DNA of 64,000 nt from Noviherbaspirillum sedimenti (GTDB lineage: Bacteria; Pseudomonadota; Gammaproteobacteria; Burkholderiales; Burkholderiaceae_D), in contig NZ_QYUQ01000002.1 in the NCBI RefSeq assembly GCF_003590835.1, positions 2,852,001 to 2,916,000 on the forward strand. Reading direction: 5' to 3'. Each line of letters opens with the position of its first letter. The first letter of the stretch is position 1. A model generated the notes under the pieces. It was not told the origin of the DNA. It saw only the letters and a list, made by a program, of their open reading frames with translations, and did no database searches. The position numbers and the translations under genes are program-made. Positions 1 to 9,669 of the stretch are shown in pieces.

Positions 1-654
1 CCGCGCCTGTTCGCGATATTTCATGCGATATGCATGGATAATTTTGTCATACACGCCAGCCTCCCTCATCTTCCCTTCTGCCCAGACACGGTATGCATGC
101 AGGAAGATGATGTTCGCCTTGGGCGCAATCCTTAACGCCAGCCTGGCCGCGTGCCTTGACTCGTTCGAAAAGTCGACGGGAACGAGCACTTCACGATAGC
201 TGCCGAGCGGATCATTCCGCACAAGCAGCACCGGCAGTTTCGACATTCGCATCAGCCTGTCCGCCGCGGTTTCCTTCAGGTTTCCGAGAAAACTTCCGGT
301 TGGCTTAGCCATGACAATCATGTCTGCCGCCTTGGACTGCGATGCAGCGAGCACTTCCGCAACGGGGTCGCCAATACGCACGGCATAGCGGCAGCGCACA
401 TCAAAGGCAGACCTGATCCGCTGTTCTGCATTTCTAAGCTTCTGCAATGCCTGCGCAACCAACATCGCCTCCGGGTCGGAATTATCGTTTCGCAATGCAT
501 GCGCCAGAATGGCGCCTAATCTTGTGCGTTGAACAGTCAGCAACTCGAGCGCATCCAGCCGCATATCCTGGCAAAGTAGCGCTCCCCTTGATTCGGCATT
601 GACTGAATCTGCAGAGAAGTCGGTCGTGGCAAGTATTCGCTGGATGTCAAACAT
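1..654 (-). CDS. Tandem universal stress protein (3' end cut by window edge)
   Basis: The frame is open from an ATG at 654 to the left edge, giving 218 codons with no stop, so the C-terminus is missing. The protein starts MFDIQRILATTDFSADS, the usual first strand of a Usp domain. A first domain of about 148 residues ends in DRLMRMSKLPVLLVRND, the ATP-binding-type C-terminal strand region of the UspA family. A second domain begins at about residue 153 (REVLVPVDFSNESRHAARLAL). Tandem Usp proteins of about 280 residues are common in Betaproteobacteria and are linked to stress or energy-starvation survival. The next Usp gene lies only 4 bases upstream on the same strand, so the two are probably co-transcribed. 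Family assignment is firm; the ligand is unknown. Confidence 0.85.
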   Translation of the reverse strand, partial: MFDIQRILATTDFSADSVNAESRGALLCQDMRLDALELLTVQRTRLGAILAHALRNDNSDPEAMLVAQALQKLRNAEQRIRSAFDVRCRYAVRIGDPVAEVLAASQSKAADMIVMAKPTGSFLGNLKETAADRLMRMSKLPVLLVRNDPLGSYREVLVPVDFSNESRHAARLALRIAPKANIIFLHAYRVWAEGKMREAGVYDKIIHAYRMKYREQAR

Positions 655-658
655 GCAT

Positions 659-1363
659 TCACCACTTGAATGTTTCAATTCCCGTTCCCTTCGGTGGCAC
701 CACCAGCACATCGCTCCGTGACTTCACAAGGATCTGCGACGTCACGCTGCCAAAAAAAATACGTCTGAATCGTGAGCTTGAGCTGCGGCCGATAACCAGC
801 AAATCGGCGGCGAATGTCATCTCGCTATCCAGAATCAATTTCGGTGCGTAGCCAAATTCAGCCACCTTCACGACCTGTTGTTGCGGGACACCGCATCTCT
901 CCAGAAGATCATTGATGCGATTAAGCGCGTCTTCATGCTGCCGCATTCGCATCTGGCGAAACCTGTCATCGAACGTTTCGTCGCAGCGTCCGCTGTTTGC
1001 CGGAGAGTGGGCCATTGCATGCACCAGGATTAACTCCGCATCCGGCGCCAGTGCATAGGCCTGCTGAATGTGGGCGCATGCGCTGTCAGTGCCATCGACC
1101 GCGACCACGACGCGGCGATAGGGCTTTTCAGAATCTTTTTTGACAATCAGCACCGGCCTGGAAACCTGGTTCAGAAGCCGCAGCGCAATGCTCCTCTTCA
1201 ATGGCGCGTCCACCCAGCGCAGGATGGGAGAATCTGTCCACTGGCCAAGGGTGATCAAGCGCGCTCCCGATGCACGGGAGCATTTTCCGACCAGTCCGTT
1301 GCTGCCAAAATCATCTCTGCGGCCCCCATGCCCACTCTTCTCCATGTGCCTGCACAGCTTCAT
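659..1363 (-). CDS. Universal stress protein with damaged first Usp domain
   Basis: The C-terminal ~165 residues form a complete Usp domain, from RRVVVAVDGTDSACAHIQQA to SQILVKSRSDVLVVPP, with the GxxxxxxxxxGS-like phosphate-binding segment GRSSSSRFRRIFFGS. Before it sits only the tail of another Usp domain (about residues 33-78, ending LLNQVSRPVLIVKKD). The N-terminal ~30 residues of this frame look like no Usp. In the neighbouring frame, an ATG at 1329 encodes MGAAEMILAATDWSENAPVH, a convincing first Usp strand, which then stops. The simplest reading is that the first domain lost about 90 residues and shifted frame, so the gene is probably degraded or makes a shortened protein. The translation start is therefore uncertain. 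Confidence 0.6.
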   Translation of the reverse strand: MKLCRHMEKSGHGGRRDDFGSNGLVGKCSRASGARLITLGQWTDSPILRWVDAPLKRSIALRLLNQVSRPVLIVKKDSEKPYRRVVVAVDGTDSACAHIQQAYALAPDAELILVHAMAHSPANSGRCDETFDDRFRQMRMRQHEDALNRINDLLERCGVPQQQVVKVAEFGYAPKLILDSEMTFAADLLVIGRSSSSRFRRIFFGSVTSQILVKSRSDVLVVPPKGTGIETFKW

Positions 1364-1563
1364 TCATCGTATTGGCCGATCCTGGCGCTGATGCCAGAAG
1401 ATTGGCTATGCGGTAGTATCGGACATCCACCAGAAATTAAAAATTGGGGCTTGTACGTACGTGTTTTACTTATCAATGTCCGTTTGGCGGCATCCGTGCG
1501 CCAGCGCTGAGCGAATGTCCCATCTTCGGTATCATCATCAATTTTTGGACGCGTTGAGCAACC

Positions 1564-3159
1564 ATGCCTGAATTGCATTCTCTGCGTTATTTTTGGTGGG
1601 TCATTGGTAGCGCCGGCGCTTATGTCGCGCTCGATATCCTGTGCGGACCGCCCATGCGGTACCAGCCGATCAATCCGATCTGGCATCCTGCTGCGGGCCT
1701 GGCGGTATTCATATTATTGCGCAGTGGCTGGCGCGGCTTGCTTCCCCTGGCGGCTGCAGCCACCCTCTCGTCGTGGGTGGTGCCGGTGTTACCTGATGCG
1801 CTTGAATGGTCGGTTTTTATCGGCGTTCTTCCGCTGCCTGGCTATTTCGCCATCGCGCTGTTTATGCGACGACACCTGGACCAGGGGATTTTCCTGGCAA
1901 GCCACAAGGGATTAATTTTGTGGCTTGCCGCCGCGACGCCCGCCAGCATTTTCAGCGGCATGCTGTATGCAAGTGTGGTGTTGGGCACCGGCGTAGTTGG
2001 GTCCGATGCCTGGTTTGATACGCTTATCCGGTATGGCGTCGCCGAAATTGCGGGAATGGTGACATTCATGTCGATAGCCTATTGCCTGTCGGATTACGAA
2101 TCTCGATTCAACTTGTTCGCCAAAGTGGTGAATTGGGAAACGGCAGCTTACATGGCGCTCATCGTGTTGATACTGTGGACGTCAATGAATCAGCCGCCCA
2201 AGGAATCGATGGCCTACTATCTGCTGTTCTTTCCCCTGGCATGGGCGGCAGCGCGGCAGGGCATGGCGGGGGCAGTGGCAGCCACCGCAGCGCTGGAAGT
2301 TTGCGTCATGGCCGCGACCTATCTGCCCAATGCTTATGCAGCGAAAGTTCCCGACGTACAGGTGCTTGTGTTGACGCTGACCTTATCAGGTTTTCTGATT
2401 GGTATTGCGGTCGATGTCGCCCAACGTGCCAGCAACGAATTGCGGCAGTCGTTACGGCTTGCTGCTGCCGGCGAGATGGCAGGCGCCCTGGCCCACGAGC
2501 TTAACCAGCCTTTAACGGCATTGGCCGCGTATGGCAGCGCCTGCGCTCGACTGATCGAGCGTGACGGGGGCAACCCGCTATTGCAAAAAACCGTGAATGC
2601 CATGGTGACGGAGTCGGACCGGGCCGCCAATGTGCTCAAGCGTCTTCGTGATTTTTTTCGCACCGGATCAACGCGCCTGGAGGAACTGCAACTGGCAGAG
2701 TTGATTGACGCGGCAACCCCGCCCTTCCAGGAGCAAGCGCGTAGCGAGAAAATTGAATTTGTGATTTGCAATGTGCCCGCGGCGACGCTGTTGGGCGATC
2801 GCATCCAGCTTGAAATCGTCTTGAGAAATTTGCTTGCCAATGCCTTTCAGGCGGTTACGCAACAGGTGGATAATCAGGAACGGAAAGTCACGATCGATGC
2901 CGGCACGGATGGATCATGGATCTGGATCCGAATTGCGGATAATGGCCCGGGCATTGCGAACAAGATTCGCGCAAGGTTATTTGAACCCTTCATCTCACTG
3001 AAATCCAGCGGCATGGGGCTGGGACTGGCGATCAGCCGTTCCATCATCGAAACGCATGGGGGCACGTTGTCCATCGAGCCTAGCCCCCATGGCGTGTTGA
3101 AAATCACGCTTCCTGCAAACCCTACTGGCACTGATCACTCCAATGAACAGCAACAATAA
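1564..3159 (+). CDS. MASE1-domain sensor histidine kinase
   Basis: This is a 531-residue membrane kinase. Residues 1 to about 290 are strongly hydrophobic with roughly eight membrane segments and resemble the MASE1 integral-membrane sensor (the early motif NPIWHPAAGLAVFILL is typical). A HisKA domain follows at about 300-365, with the phospho-acceptor histidine in GALAHELNQPLTALAAY. The HATPase_c domain (about 405-520) carries an N-box (LRNLLANAFQAV), G1 (IADNGPGI) and G2 (GMGLGLAISRSIIETHGG). The HELNQPL type H-box is characteristic of FixL/DctB-like kinases. The stop codon overlaps the start of the response-regulator gene by 17 bases, so the two form a two-component pair. The stimulus is unknown; hmp and a P450 nearby are only weak hints. 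Confidence 0.9.
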   Translation: MPELHSLRYFWWVIGSAGAYVALDILCGPPMRYQPINPIWHPAAGLAVFILLRSGWRGLLPLAAAATLSSWVVPVLPDALEWSVFIGVLPLPGYFAIALFMRRHLDQGIFLASHKGLILWLAAATPASIFSGMLYASVVLGTGVVGSDAWFDTLIRYGVAEIAGMVTFMSIAYCLSDYESRFNLFAKVVNWETAAYMALIVLILWTSMNQPPKESMAYYLLFFPLAWAAARQGMAGAVAATAALEVCVMAATYLPNAYAAKVPDVQVLVLTLTLSGFLIGIAVDVAQRASNELRQSLRLAAAGEMAGALAHELNQPLTALAAYGSACARLIERDGGNPLLQKTVNAMVTESDRAANVLKRLRDFFRTGSTRLEELQLAELIDAATPPFQEQARSEKIEFVICNVPAATLLGDRIQLEIVLRNLLANAFQAVTQQVDNQERKVTIDAGTDGSWIWIRIADNGPGIANKIRARLFEPFISLKSSGMGLGLAISRSIIETHGGTLSIEPSPHGVLKITLPANPTGTDHSNEQQQ

Positions 3160-3781
3160 CACCGTATATATCGTCGATGATGATGCCGCTGTGCGCGACG
3201 CACTCGGCCTGTTGCTGAGCCTGCATGGCTACAGCACGGCGTTTTTTGCGGATAGCATGGCATTTTTAAATGCCTGGTCCGATGACATGCGCGGTTGCCT
3301 GTTACTGGATATCCGCATGCCGGGCATTGACGGCCTTGCCTTGCAAAAAATCTTGCGTGAAAAGATGACGCAGCTGCCAGTGATCATCATTACCGGCCAT
3401 GGCGATGTCGATTCCGCGCGCGAAGCCTTTCGCGCACATGCAGTCGACTTTCTGGAAAAACCGTTACAGGAAGCGCAATTGGTCAAGGCAATTGACGAGG
3501 CGTTTTCGCAGCATGCACGCGCTGATGAAAAACGTCGTGCAGGCGCTGCCTATGCGCAAGTCTATGCCACGCTGACACCGCGCGAACGTGAAGTGCTGCT
3601 GCTCGTGGTTGCTGGTCGCCACAACAGGGACATTGCTAACGCTTTGGCAATCAGTATACGCACCGCGGAAGTGCACAAGGCACGCATCATGAACAAGATG
3701 GGCGCCGCGAATAGCGCCGACCTCGTTCGGTTGCATTTGCAAAATGAAATTAGCCTGCGTGACTACCCACCGCAGGAATAG
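3143..3781 (+). CDS. FixJ/NarL-type response regulator
   Basis: This 212-residue protein has an N-terminal receiver (about 1-120) with the acidic pair in YIVDDDAAVR, the phospho-acceptor Asp in LLLDIRMPGIDG, the Thr in IIITGHGDVDSA and the Lys in FLEKPL. A LuxR/GerE helix-turn-helix follows (about 140-205: LTPREREVLLLVVAGRHNRD and RTAEVHKARIMNKMGA). The order and the GHGDVD and FLEKP motifs are those of FixJ-family regulators. The start codon lies inside the 3' end of the kinase gene, suggesting translational coupling. Its cognate kinase is almost certainly the MASE1 protein upstream. Target genes cannot be read from the sequence. Confidence 0.92.
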   Translation: MNSNNNTVYIVDDDAAVRDALGLLLSLHGYSTAFFADSMAFLNAWSDDMRGCLLLDIRMPGIDGLALQKILREKMTQLPVIIITGHGDVDSAREAFRAHAVDFLEKPLQEAQLVKAIDEAFSQHARADEKRRAGAAYAQVYATLTPREREVLLLVVAGRHNRDIANALAISIRTAEVHKARIMNKMGAANSADLVRLHLQNEISLRDYPPQE

Positions 3782-3786
3782 CAAGT

Positions 3787-4146
3787 TTACAGATCCACCA
3801 GCACCTCGAACCCACCATAGATCATGCGCTTGCCATCGAAGGGCATGGCTTCCGGCTTCATCATGTCAGCCATGCGCGGGTCCTTCATTACTTTGTCGTT
3901 GATTTCGTCGCGCGCCGCGCGCGATGCATAGACGATCCAGGAAAACACCACGGTCTCATCTTCCTTGAGATCCACGCTTTGCGGAAACGAGGTGAGCTTG
4001 CCAGGCTTCACGTCCTCCGCAATACATTCGCGAAATTGCAACGCGCCATGTTCGCGCCAGATCGTGCCGGCTTTTTGCGCGATCTCACGATAGGCCTCCA
4101 GATTTTTTTTGGGGAGTGGTAAAACAAAACCATCGACGTAAGCCAT
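3787..4146 (-). CDS. DUF1428 family protein
   Basis: A 119-residue cytoplasmic protein starting MAYVDGFVLPLPKKNLEAYR, with the family's central segments TSFPQSV and VFSWIVYASRAARDE and the end FDGKRMIYGGFEVLVDL. It is full length for DUF1428, a dimeric alpha/beta-barrel family of unknown function. The start at 4146 is chosen because a good ribosome binding site (AAGGAG) lies a few bases upstream and because homologues start here; a longer upstream frame would run into the divergent hmp region. It converges with the response regulator, leaving 5 bases between the two stop codons. Confidence 0.88.
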   Translation of the reverse strand: MAYVDGFVLPLPKKNLEAYREIAQKAGTIWREHGALQFRECIAEDVKPGKLTSFPQSVDLKEDETVVFSWIVYASRAARDEINDKVMKDPRMADMMKPEAMPFDGKRMIYGGFEVLVDL

Positions 4147-4231
4147 GAAGTTCTCCTTCAGAAAGAATATCCATTGGAACGGGCAATCATGCATGAACTG
4201 GCGCAAACACAAGCCACCCAAAAAATTTTGA

Positions 4232-5518
<1,287 letters not shown>

Positions 5519-5524
5519 TTGGCT

Positions 5525-5791
5525 TTATAAAGGAACACGCCGGCTGCCACTCGCGCGTATTGGTTCAGGCAAGAGCTTGAGCAATGCATGCAGGGCCAGC
5601 GGCACCACCACGAGGTCGTCGACCACGCCCAGCAGCGGCACGGCATAACTGAATGGTGACAGCGCATACAGTCCCAGCAAGCCCAAGGCTGGCAAGAGCC
5701 AGACCGGACGTGCCGGGTGGCGCAGTGCAAACCAGGCAAGACGCAAATCCACCCTGCTGGTGCGCCATAAGATCAGGAACAATCTTTTCAT
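5525..5791 (-). CDS. DUF1232 (YkvA-like) small membrane protein
   Basis: An 88-residue protein whose middle, YALSPFSYAVPLLGVVDDLV, matches the DUF1232/YkvA motif: a short hydrophobic hairpin with a conserved DD pair. It has one to two membrane segments and a basic C-terminus. It converges with hmp, with 6 bases between the stop codons. Function is unknown in the family. An overlapping frame starting at 5798 lacks this motif and is rejected. Confidence 0.72.
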   Translation of the reverse strand: MKRLFLILWRTSRVDLRLAWFALRHPARPVWLLPALGLLGLYALSPFSYAVPLLGVVDDLVVVPLALHALLKLLPEPIRASGSRRVPL

Positions 5792-5808
5792 TGGTCATGC
5801 CCTCTCAA

Positions 5809-5835
5809 GTAAGCCTCAGGTAAGCCTCAGGTAAG
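5809..5835. repeat. 11-bp tandem direct repeat, 2.5 copies
   Basis: The unit GTAAGCCTCAG occurs at 5809-5819 and 5820-5830 and is followed by a partial GTAAG (5831-5835). It lies just upstream of the DUF1232 gene on the opposite strand. It could be a slippage product or a small regulator site; nothing in the sequence decides. Confidence 0.7.
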
Positions 5836-6200
5836 CAATGCATCAGATTCATTGTGGCGGGTTTCGTTCAACCAGGAAAGGCCGTATCTGCGCATCGGGC
5901 GGCCTGCTGGCAGGCAAAAGCCATCATGTATAAATCGCCTGCAGCATCAACGACGACAGGGAAAATCAATTCACTCTGACCCCATATATTCGGTACTCCT
6001 GGGCCGGCACTGCATGTTTTTTACATGGAAGACACAAATGACTGGCCAATATGCCAGTCGTGATTTCGACTCAAACGCGTTTTGTTATGGCACCATTTTG
6101 TCCATAAATGTTGCCTAAGCTATCGCACCGAATAGATCGCAATATTTAAAAAAATGTTGCTACTTAATTAAAATCACAAAAAAATTCGGAGACATTCACC
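5836..6200. other. Intergenic region upstream of the PHB depolymerase gene
   Basis: No convincing gene. It contains CAATTCACTCTGACCCC at 5967-5983 and a perfect 7-bp inverted repeat, GACTGGC-CAATAT-GCCAGTC, at 6040-6059. From about 6100 the sequence becomes very AT-rich up to the depolymerase start, as expected for a promoter region, but I cannot assign -35/-10 boxes with confidence. A small open frame at 5852-6118 has no recognisable product. Confidence 0.5.
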
Positions 6201-7487
6201 ATGGAACAGTCGACTCAAAATTCCTCCCCTTTTTCATCATTCCTGAAAAAAGGCCTGTTTGCCGCAGGCGCAACCCTGCTGGCGCTGAGTGCATCTTCCG
6301 CCTTCGCGGCGACCGCAGTCACCAGCTTCGGCTCCAACCCCGGCGCCCTGAAAATGTACAAGCATGTGCCGTCCGCCATGCCGGCGAACGCCCCGCTGGT
6401 GGTCGCCCTGCACGGCTGCACCCAAACAGCGGCAGCCTACGAGGCGAGCGGCTGGACTGCCCTGGCGAACCAGCACAAGTTCTACGTAGTGTACCCGGAG
6501 CAACAAAGCGCCAACAACCAGAACAAATGTTTCAACTGGTTCGAACCAGGCGACATCGTCCGCGGCCAGGGCGAAACCCTGTCGATCAAGCAAATGGTCG
6601 ACAAGATGGCTGCCGACCACTCGATCGACCCTAGCAGGGTCTTCGTCACCGGCCTGTCCGCAGGCGCCTACATGGTGAATGTGTTGGCCGCAGCCTATCC
6701 GGACGTCTTCGCCGGCGCCGCCCCGATCGCCGGTGGCCCCTACAAGTGCGCCACTTCCATGACGGCGGCCTTCAGCTGCATGAGCCCGGGCACCGACAAG
6801 ACCCCGGCCGCCTGGGGTGACCTGGCCCGCAGCGGCTATAGCGGCTATACCGGCCGCAAGCCCCGCGTCTCGATCTGGCAAGGCTCTACCGATTCGACGG
6901 TCAAGCCGATGAACATGGATGAGACGATGCAGCAGTGGACCAATTACCACGGCATCGACCAAACCGCAGAAGTGAGCGAGAGCGTCGCGGGCTTTCCGCA
7001 CAAGGTCTATAAAGATGCCAGCGGCAATGCCATTGTGGAAACATACAGCATCACCAACATGGGCCATGGCACACCAGTCGACCCAGGCACCGGCGCCAGC
7101 CAGTGCGGCACAGCCGGCGCTTACATCCTGGATGTAAACATCTGCTCGAGCTACTACATCGGCCAGTTCTTCGGCATCATCGGCGGCGATACCGGCACGA
7201 CAACCACGACATCCAGCACCTCGAGCACCTCCAACACCAGCACATCGAGCACCAACACCTCAAGCTCCGGCGCCACCACGACCACCACCACCACGACCAC
7301 CATTGCCGGCGCATGCTTTAACACCAGCAATTATGCTCACGTGACTGCCGGCCGCGCCTACAACAGTGCCGGGTATGCGAAGGCCAATGGTTCGAACCAG
7401 AACATGGGCTTGAACAATACTTTCTACAAGTCCAAGTTGCGCCAGACCGGTACCAACTACTACGTCATCGACAACACCTGCCCGTAA
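6201..7487 (+). CDS. Extracellular poly(3-hydroxybutyrate) depolymerase
   Basis: A 428-residue secreted esterase. A signal peptide (about residues 14-36, KKGLFAAGATLLALSASSAFA) is followed by an alpha/beta-hydrolase catalytic domain of the PHB depolymerase esterase family: LVVALHGCTQTAAAYE near the oxyanion hole, lipase box GLSAGAY, and a late histidine in NMGHGTPVDPG. Next comes a Thr/Ser-rich linker (about 333-371) and a C-terminal domain of about 60 residues with two cysteines (ACFNTSNYAHVTAG to DNTCP), in the place of a polymer-binding domain. It hydrolyses PHB outside the cell to hydroxybutyrate oligomers. The start has GGAGA upstream and an intrinsic terminator follows, so it is monocistronic. 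Confidence 0.88.
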   Translation: MEQSTQNSSPFSSFLKKGLFAAGATLLALSASSAFAATAVTSFGSNPGALKMYKHVPSAMPANAPLVVALHGCTQTAAAYEASGWTALANQHKFYVVYPEQQSANNQNKCFNWFEPGDIVRGQGETLSIKQMVDKMAADHSIDPSRVFVTGLSAGAYMVNVLAAAYPDVFAGAAPIAGGPYKCATSMTAAFSCMSPGTDKTPAAWGDLARSGYSGYTGRKPRVSIWQGSTDSTVKPMNMDETMQQWTNYHGIDQTAEVSESVAGFPHKVYKDASGNAIVETYSITNMGHGTPVDPGTGASQCGTAGAYILDVNICSSYYIGQFFGIIGGDTGTTTTTSSTSSTSNTSTSSTNTSSSGATTTTTTTTTIAGACFNTSNYAHVTAGRAYNSAGYAKANGSNQNMGLNNTFYKSKLRQTGTNYYVIDNTCP

Positions 7488-7528
7488 AGACAGGCGCATA
7501 TTGCCCCGGATTTCCGGGTGCAAGCAGA

Positions 7529-7555
7529 AAAGCGGATCGCAAGATCCGCTTTTTT
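7529..7555 (+). terminator. Rho-independent terminator of the PHB depolymerase gene
   Basis: Perfect 8-bp stem AGCGGATC / GATCCGCT with a GCAA tetraloop and a run of five Ts, preceded by AA that extends the pairing. It lies about 40 bases after the depolymerase stop codon. Confidence 0.93.
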
Positions 7556-7700
7556 ATTGCCCGTGTTTATTGATCAGACGGCCATAAGACGGTATTTGAC
7601 GGTATTTACAAACTTTCCTTACTTACGCCTTTCCCTACGCCACTGGCGACATATACTGAAAAAGTAATGGTTACGCTCAAGGATCCGGAAGGAGGTTCAC

Positions 7701-8081
7701 ATGCCCAAATACCTGATTCAAGCCAATTACGTTGGTGACGGTATTAGCGGTCTGCTCAAGGAAGGTGGCAGCAAGCGCCGCGCGGCCGTCGATGCGCTGT
7801 TCAAATCGATGGACGGCACGGTGGAAGCTTTTTATTACGCCTTTGGCGACACCGACGTCTTCATCATCGGCGAACTGCCGGACAATGCCACCGCCTCGGG
7901 GTTGGCGCTACGGGTCAATGCCACGGGCGCGGCGATCTGCAAGACGACTGTGCTGCTGACGCCGGCGGAAATTGATGAGGCAGTGAAAAAAACCGCCATT
8001 TACCGGCCGCCGGGATTCGAAGTGGATCCGAATGAAGTCGCCAAGTGGGACGGTGAAGGCGGGCATCTACCCAGCAAATAA
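7701..8081 (+). CDS. GYD domain protein
   Basis: A 126-residue protein with the GYD-family pattern: MPKYLIQANYVGDGI at the start, the GTVEAFYYAFGDTDVFIIGE core, and a helical C-terminus. GYD proteins are small ferredoxin-fold proteins of unknown function. The start has an excellent ribosome binding site (GGAAGGAGG). It has its own upstream region after the depolymerase terminator and converges with the P450 gene. Confidence 0.85.
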   Translation: MPKYLIQANYVGDGISGLLKEGGSKRRAAVDALFKSMDGTVEAFYYAFGDTDVFIIGELPDNATASGLALRVNATGAAICKTTVLLTPAEIDEAVKKTAIYRPPGFEVDPNEVAKWDGEGGHLPSK

Positions 8082-8209
8082 TTGAGGAACTTGCCACGGG
8101 CAACAATTAGAACGAACGCGCGCTAGAATTGCTGCCTTGTGCGCGCCACGGTGCTTGGAAGCTGGATAAATCTCATGTCAGTGGAGCGAGTGGACTGGGT
8201 GCCGGGTAT

Positions 8210-9646
8210 TTAAGCCCGGTTGGCAACGGCCTCTTTCATTGCTACTTGAGAACGCCTGGTGAAATTGACCATCAAGGTTTTCTCCGGCTTCAAGACCATG
8301 TCGATTTTTGGCTTCGGCAGACTTTGTCCTTCAAGCAGGGCCAGATCAAATTCCCTGAGCAGTAAAGAAGCGATCAACGCCATCTCAATCAAGGCGAGAT
8401 GCTGGCCGATGCAAACGCGCGGGCCGTGCCCGAACGGGATGTAGGCGCCACGCGGTATCTCCGGCGCATTCGGCATGAACCGCTCCGGCCGGAACTGCTC
8501 AGGATCGGCAAACCAGCGCCCGTCATGCTGGACATGCCATACGGGCAAATTGACAGAAGCGCCTTTAGGTACATGCCATCCGCCAATCTGGACATCACGG
8601 ATCGCGCGCCGGAAGAACAGATTCGGCGTTGGAGGATAGAGCCGCATGGCTTCCTTGATCGTGGCGTTGACCCATTTAAGGCGCGTCAGCTCTTCAGTCG
8701 TCGGCGTCCTGTCGCCGATCACTTCTGCAATTTCTTGTCTGGCCTGGCCGGCGTAGTGCGGGTGCTGGGCCATGAGGCCGATCCACCAGGTCATCACGGT
8801 TGCCGTGGTATCGTGCCCCGCCGCAAAAATAACCATGCAGTTGGCGCCGATTTCGTCATCCGTCAGCCTGGCGGATGAGGGCGTTTTCGCCTCGTCGTCA
8901 TGGGCGGAAAGGAGCATGGCAAGATAATCCGTCTTGTCCGCATGTTCATTGACCGCGGCACGGCGCATCTGGACCTGGCTATGGATCAGGTTTTCCAGCG
9001 CGGCCTTGGCGTGCAGCTTCTGCTTCCTGCCCGGATATGGCATCCAGTCTGGCGGCGTTTTGGGCCAGAAGAGTTCCCGCATGCCCTGATGCTCGAGTGT
9101 ACGCGTCGCCTGGAAGGCTTGCTGTGATTCTTCCTGGCTGGTCTTGTGGCTGAACAGCACCCGCAGAATCACCTCCATGGTCAGGACGGTGGTGAAAGCA
9201 TCCACATCGATCACATGATTTTTTCCTTCTGCCTGGGGAAGGCCTGCATGTAAAGCGTCTGTCGTTGCGTCGACCATCAAGTCCAGATAGCCGGCAAGTC
9301 TTTTGGGCACAAAGCCGGGCATCAGGATCCGGCGTTGCCGTTTCCAGGTCTCCCCTTCCGTTGTCAAAACATTGTCGCCATACACCTGTGAAAAGACTTC
9401 GATTGCCCGCTCGTGGCGGATGAAGTCATCCGCACGCTCCACCAGCAGTTCCCGAATCAGTTCAGGCGCAAAAAAATAGTAATAAGACTGGTTGGCCATC
9501 CGGAAATGCAGGGCATCGCCATACTGTTCCTGCAGCTTTCGCGCTGTGCCCAATGCGTCCTTTTGCATTTCGCGCAGAATCGACAAACCAAACCACGACG
9601 TTTTTGGACCAGGAGGAACTTTTTTGAAGTTAATTGGTGTATTCAT
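8210..9646 (-). CDS. Cytochrome P450
   Basis: A 478-residue soluble P450 with all signature elements: I-helix AGHDTTATVMTWW, K-helix ExxR in EAMRLYPPTP, and the heme loop FGHGPRVCIGQH with the cysteine thiolate ligand. It has no N-terminal membrane anchor and no fused reductase, so it needs separate redox partners, none of which lie next to it. The substrate cannot be told; the long-chain P450-like helix pattern would suit fatty acids or terpenoids, which is only a guess. The start ATG overlaps the stop of a tiny upstream reading frame (ATGA). Confidence 0.92.
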   Translation of the reverse strand: MNTPINFKKVPPGPKTSWFGLSILREMQKDALGTARKLQEQYGDALHFRMANQSYYYFFAPELIRELLVERADDFIRHERAIEVFSQVYGDNVLTTEGETWKRQRRILMPGFVPKRLAGYLDLMVDATTDALHAGLPQAEGKNHVIDVDAFTTVLTMEVILRVLFSHKTSQEESQQAFQATRTLEHQGMRELFWPKTPPDWMPYPGRKQKLHAKAALENLIHSQVQMRRAAVNEHADKTDYLAMLLSAHDDEAKTPSSARLTDDEIGANCMVIFAAGHDTTATVMTWWIGLMAQHPHYAGQARQEIAEVIGDRTPTTEELTRLKWVNATIKEAMRLYPPTPNLFFRRAIRDVQIGGWHVPKGASVNLPVWHVQHDGRWFADPEQFRPERFMPNAPEIPRGAYIPFGHGPRVCIGQHLALIEMALIASLLLREFDLALLEGQSLPKPKIDMVLKPEKTLMVNFTRRSQVAMKEAVANRA

Positions 9647-9669
9647 GTTCTCGCAAGCCAGGTCGACAT
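9643..9669 (-). CDS. Possible 8-codon leader ORF coupled to the P450 gene
   Basis: An ATG at 9669, preceded four bases upstream by GGGGAGG, encodes MSTWLART and ends in a TGA that overlaps the P450 start codon as ATGA. The strong ribosome binding site belongs to this mini-ORF; the P450 start itself has only a weak one. The arrangement suggests translational coupling, but could also be chance. Confidence 0.35.
   Translation of the reverse strand: MSTWLART

Noticed and set aside
5852..6118. Possible 88-residue protein upstream of the depolymerase
   Set aside because: No ribosome binding site, no family resemblance and odd composition.
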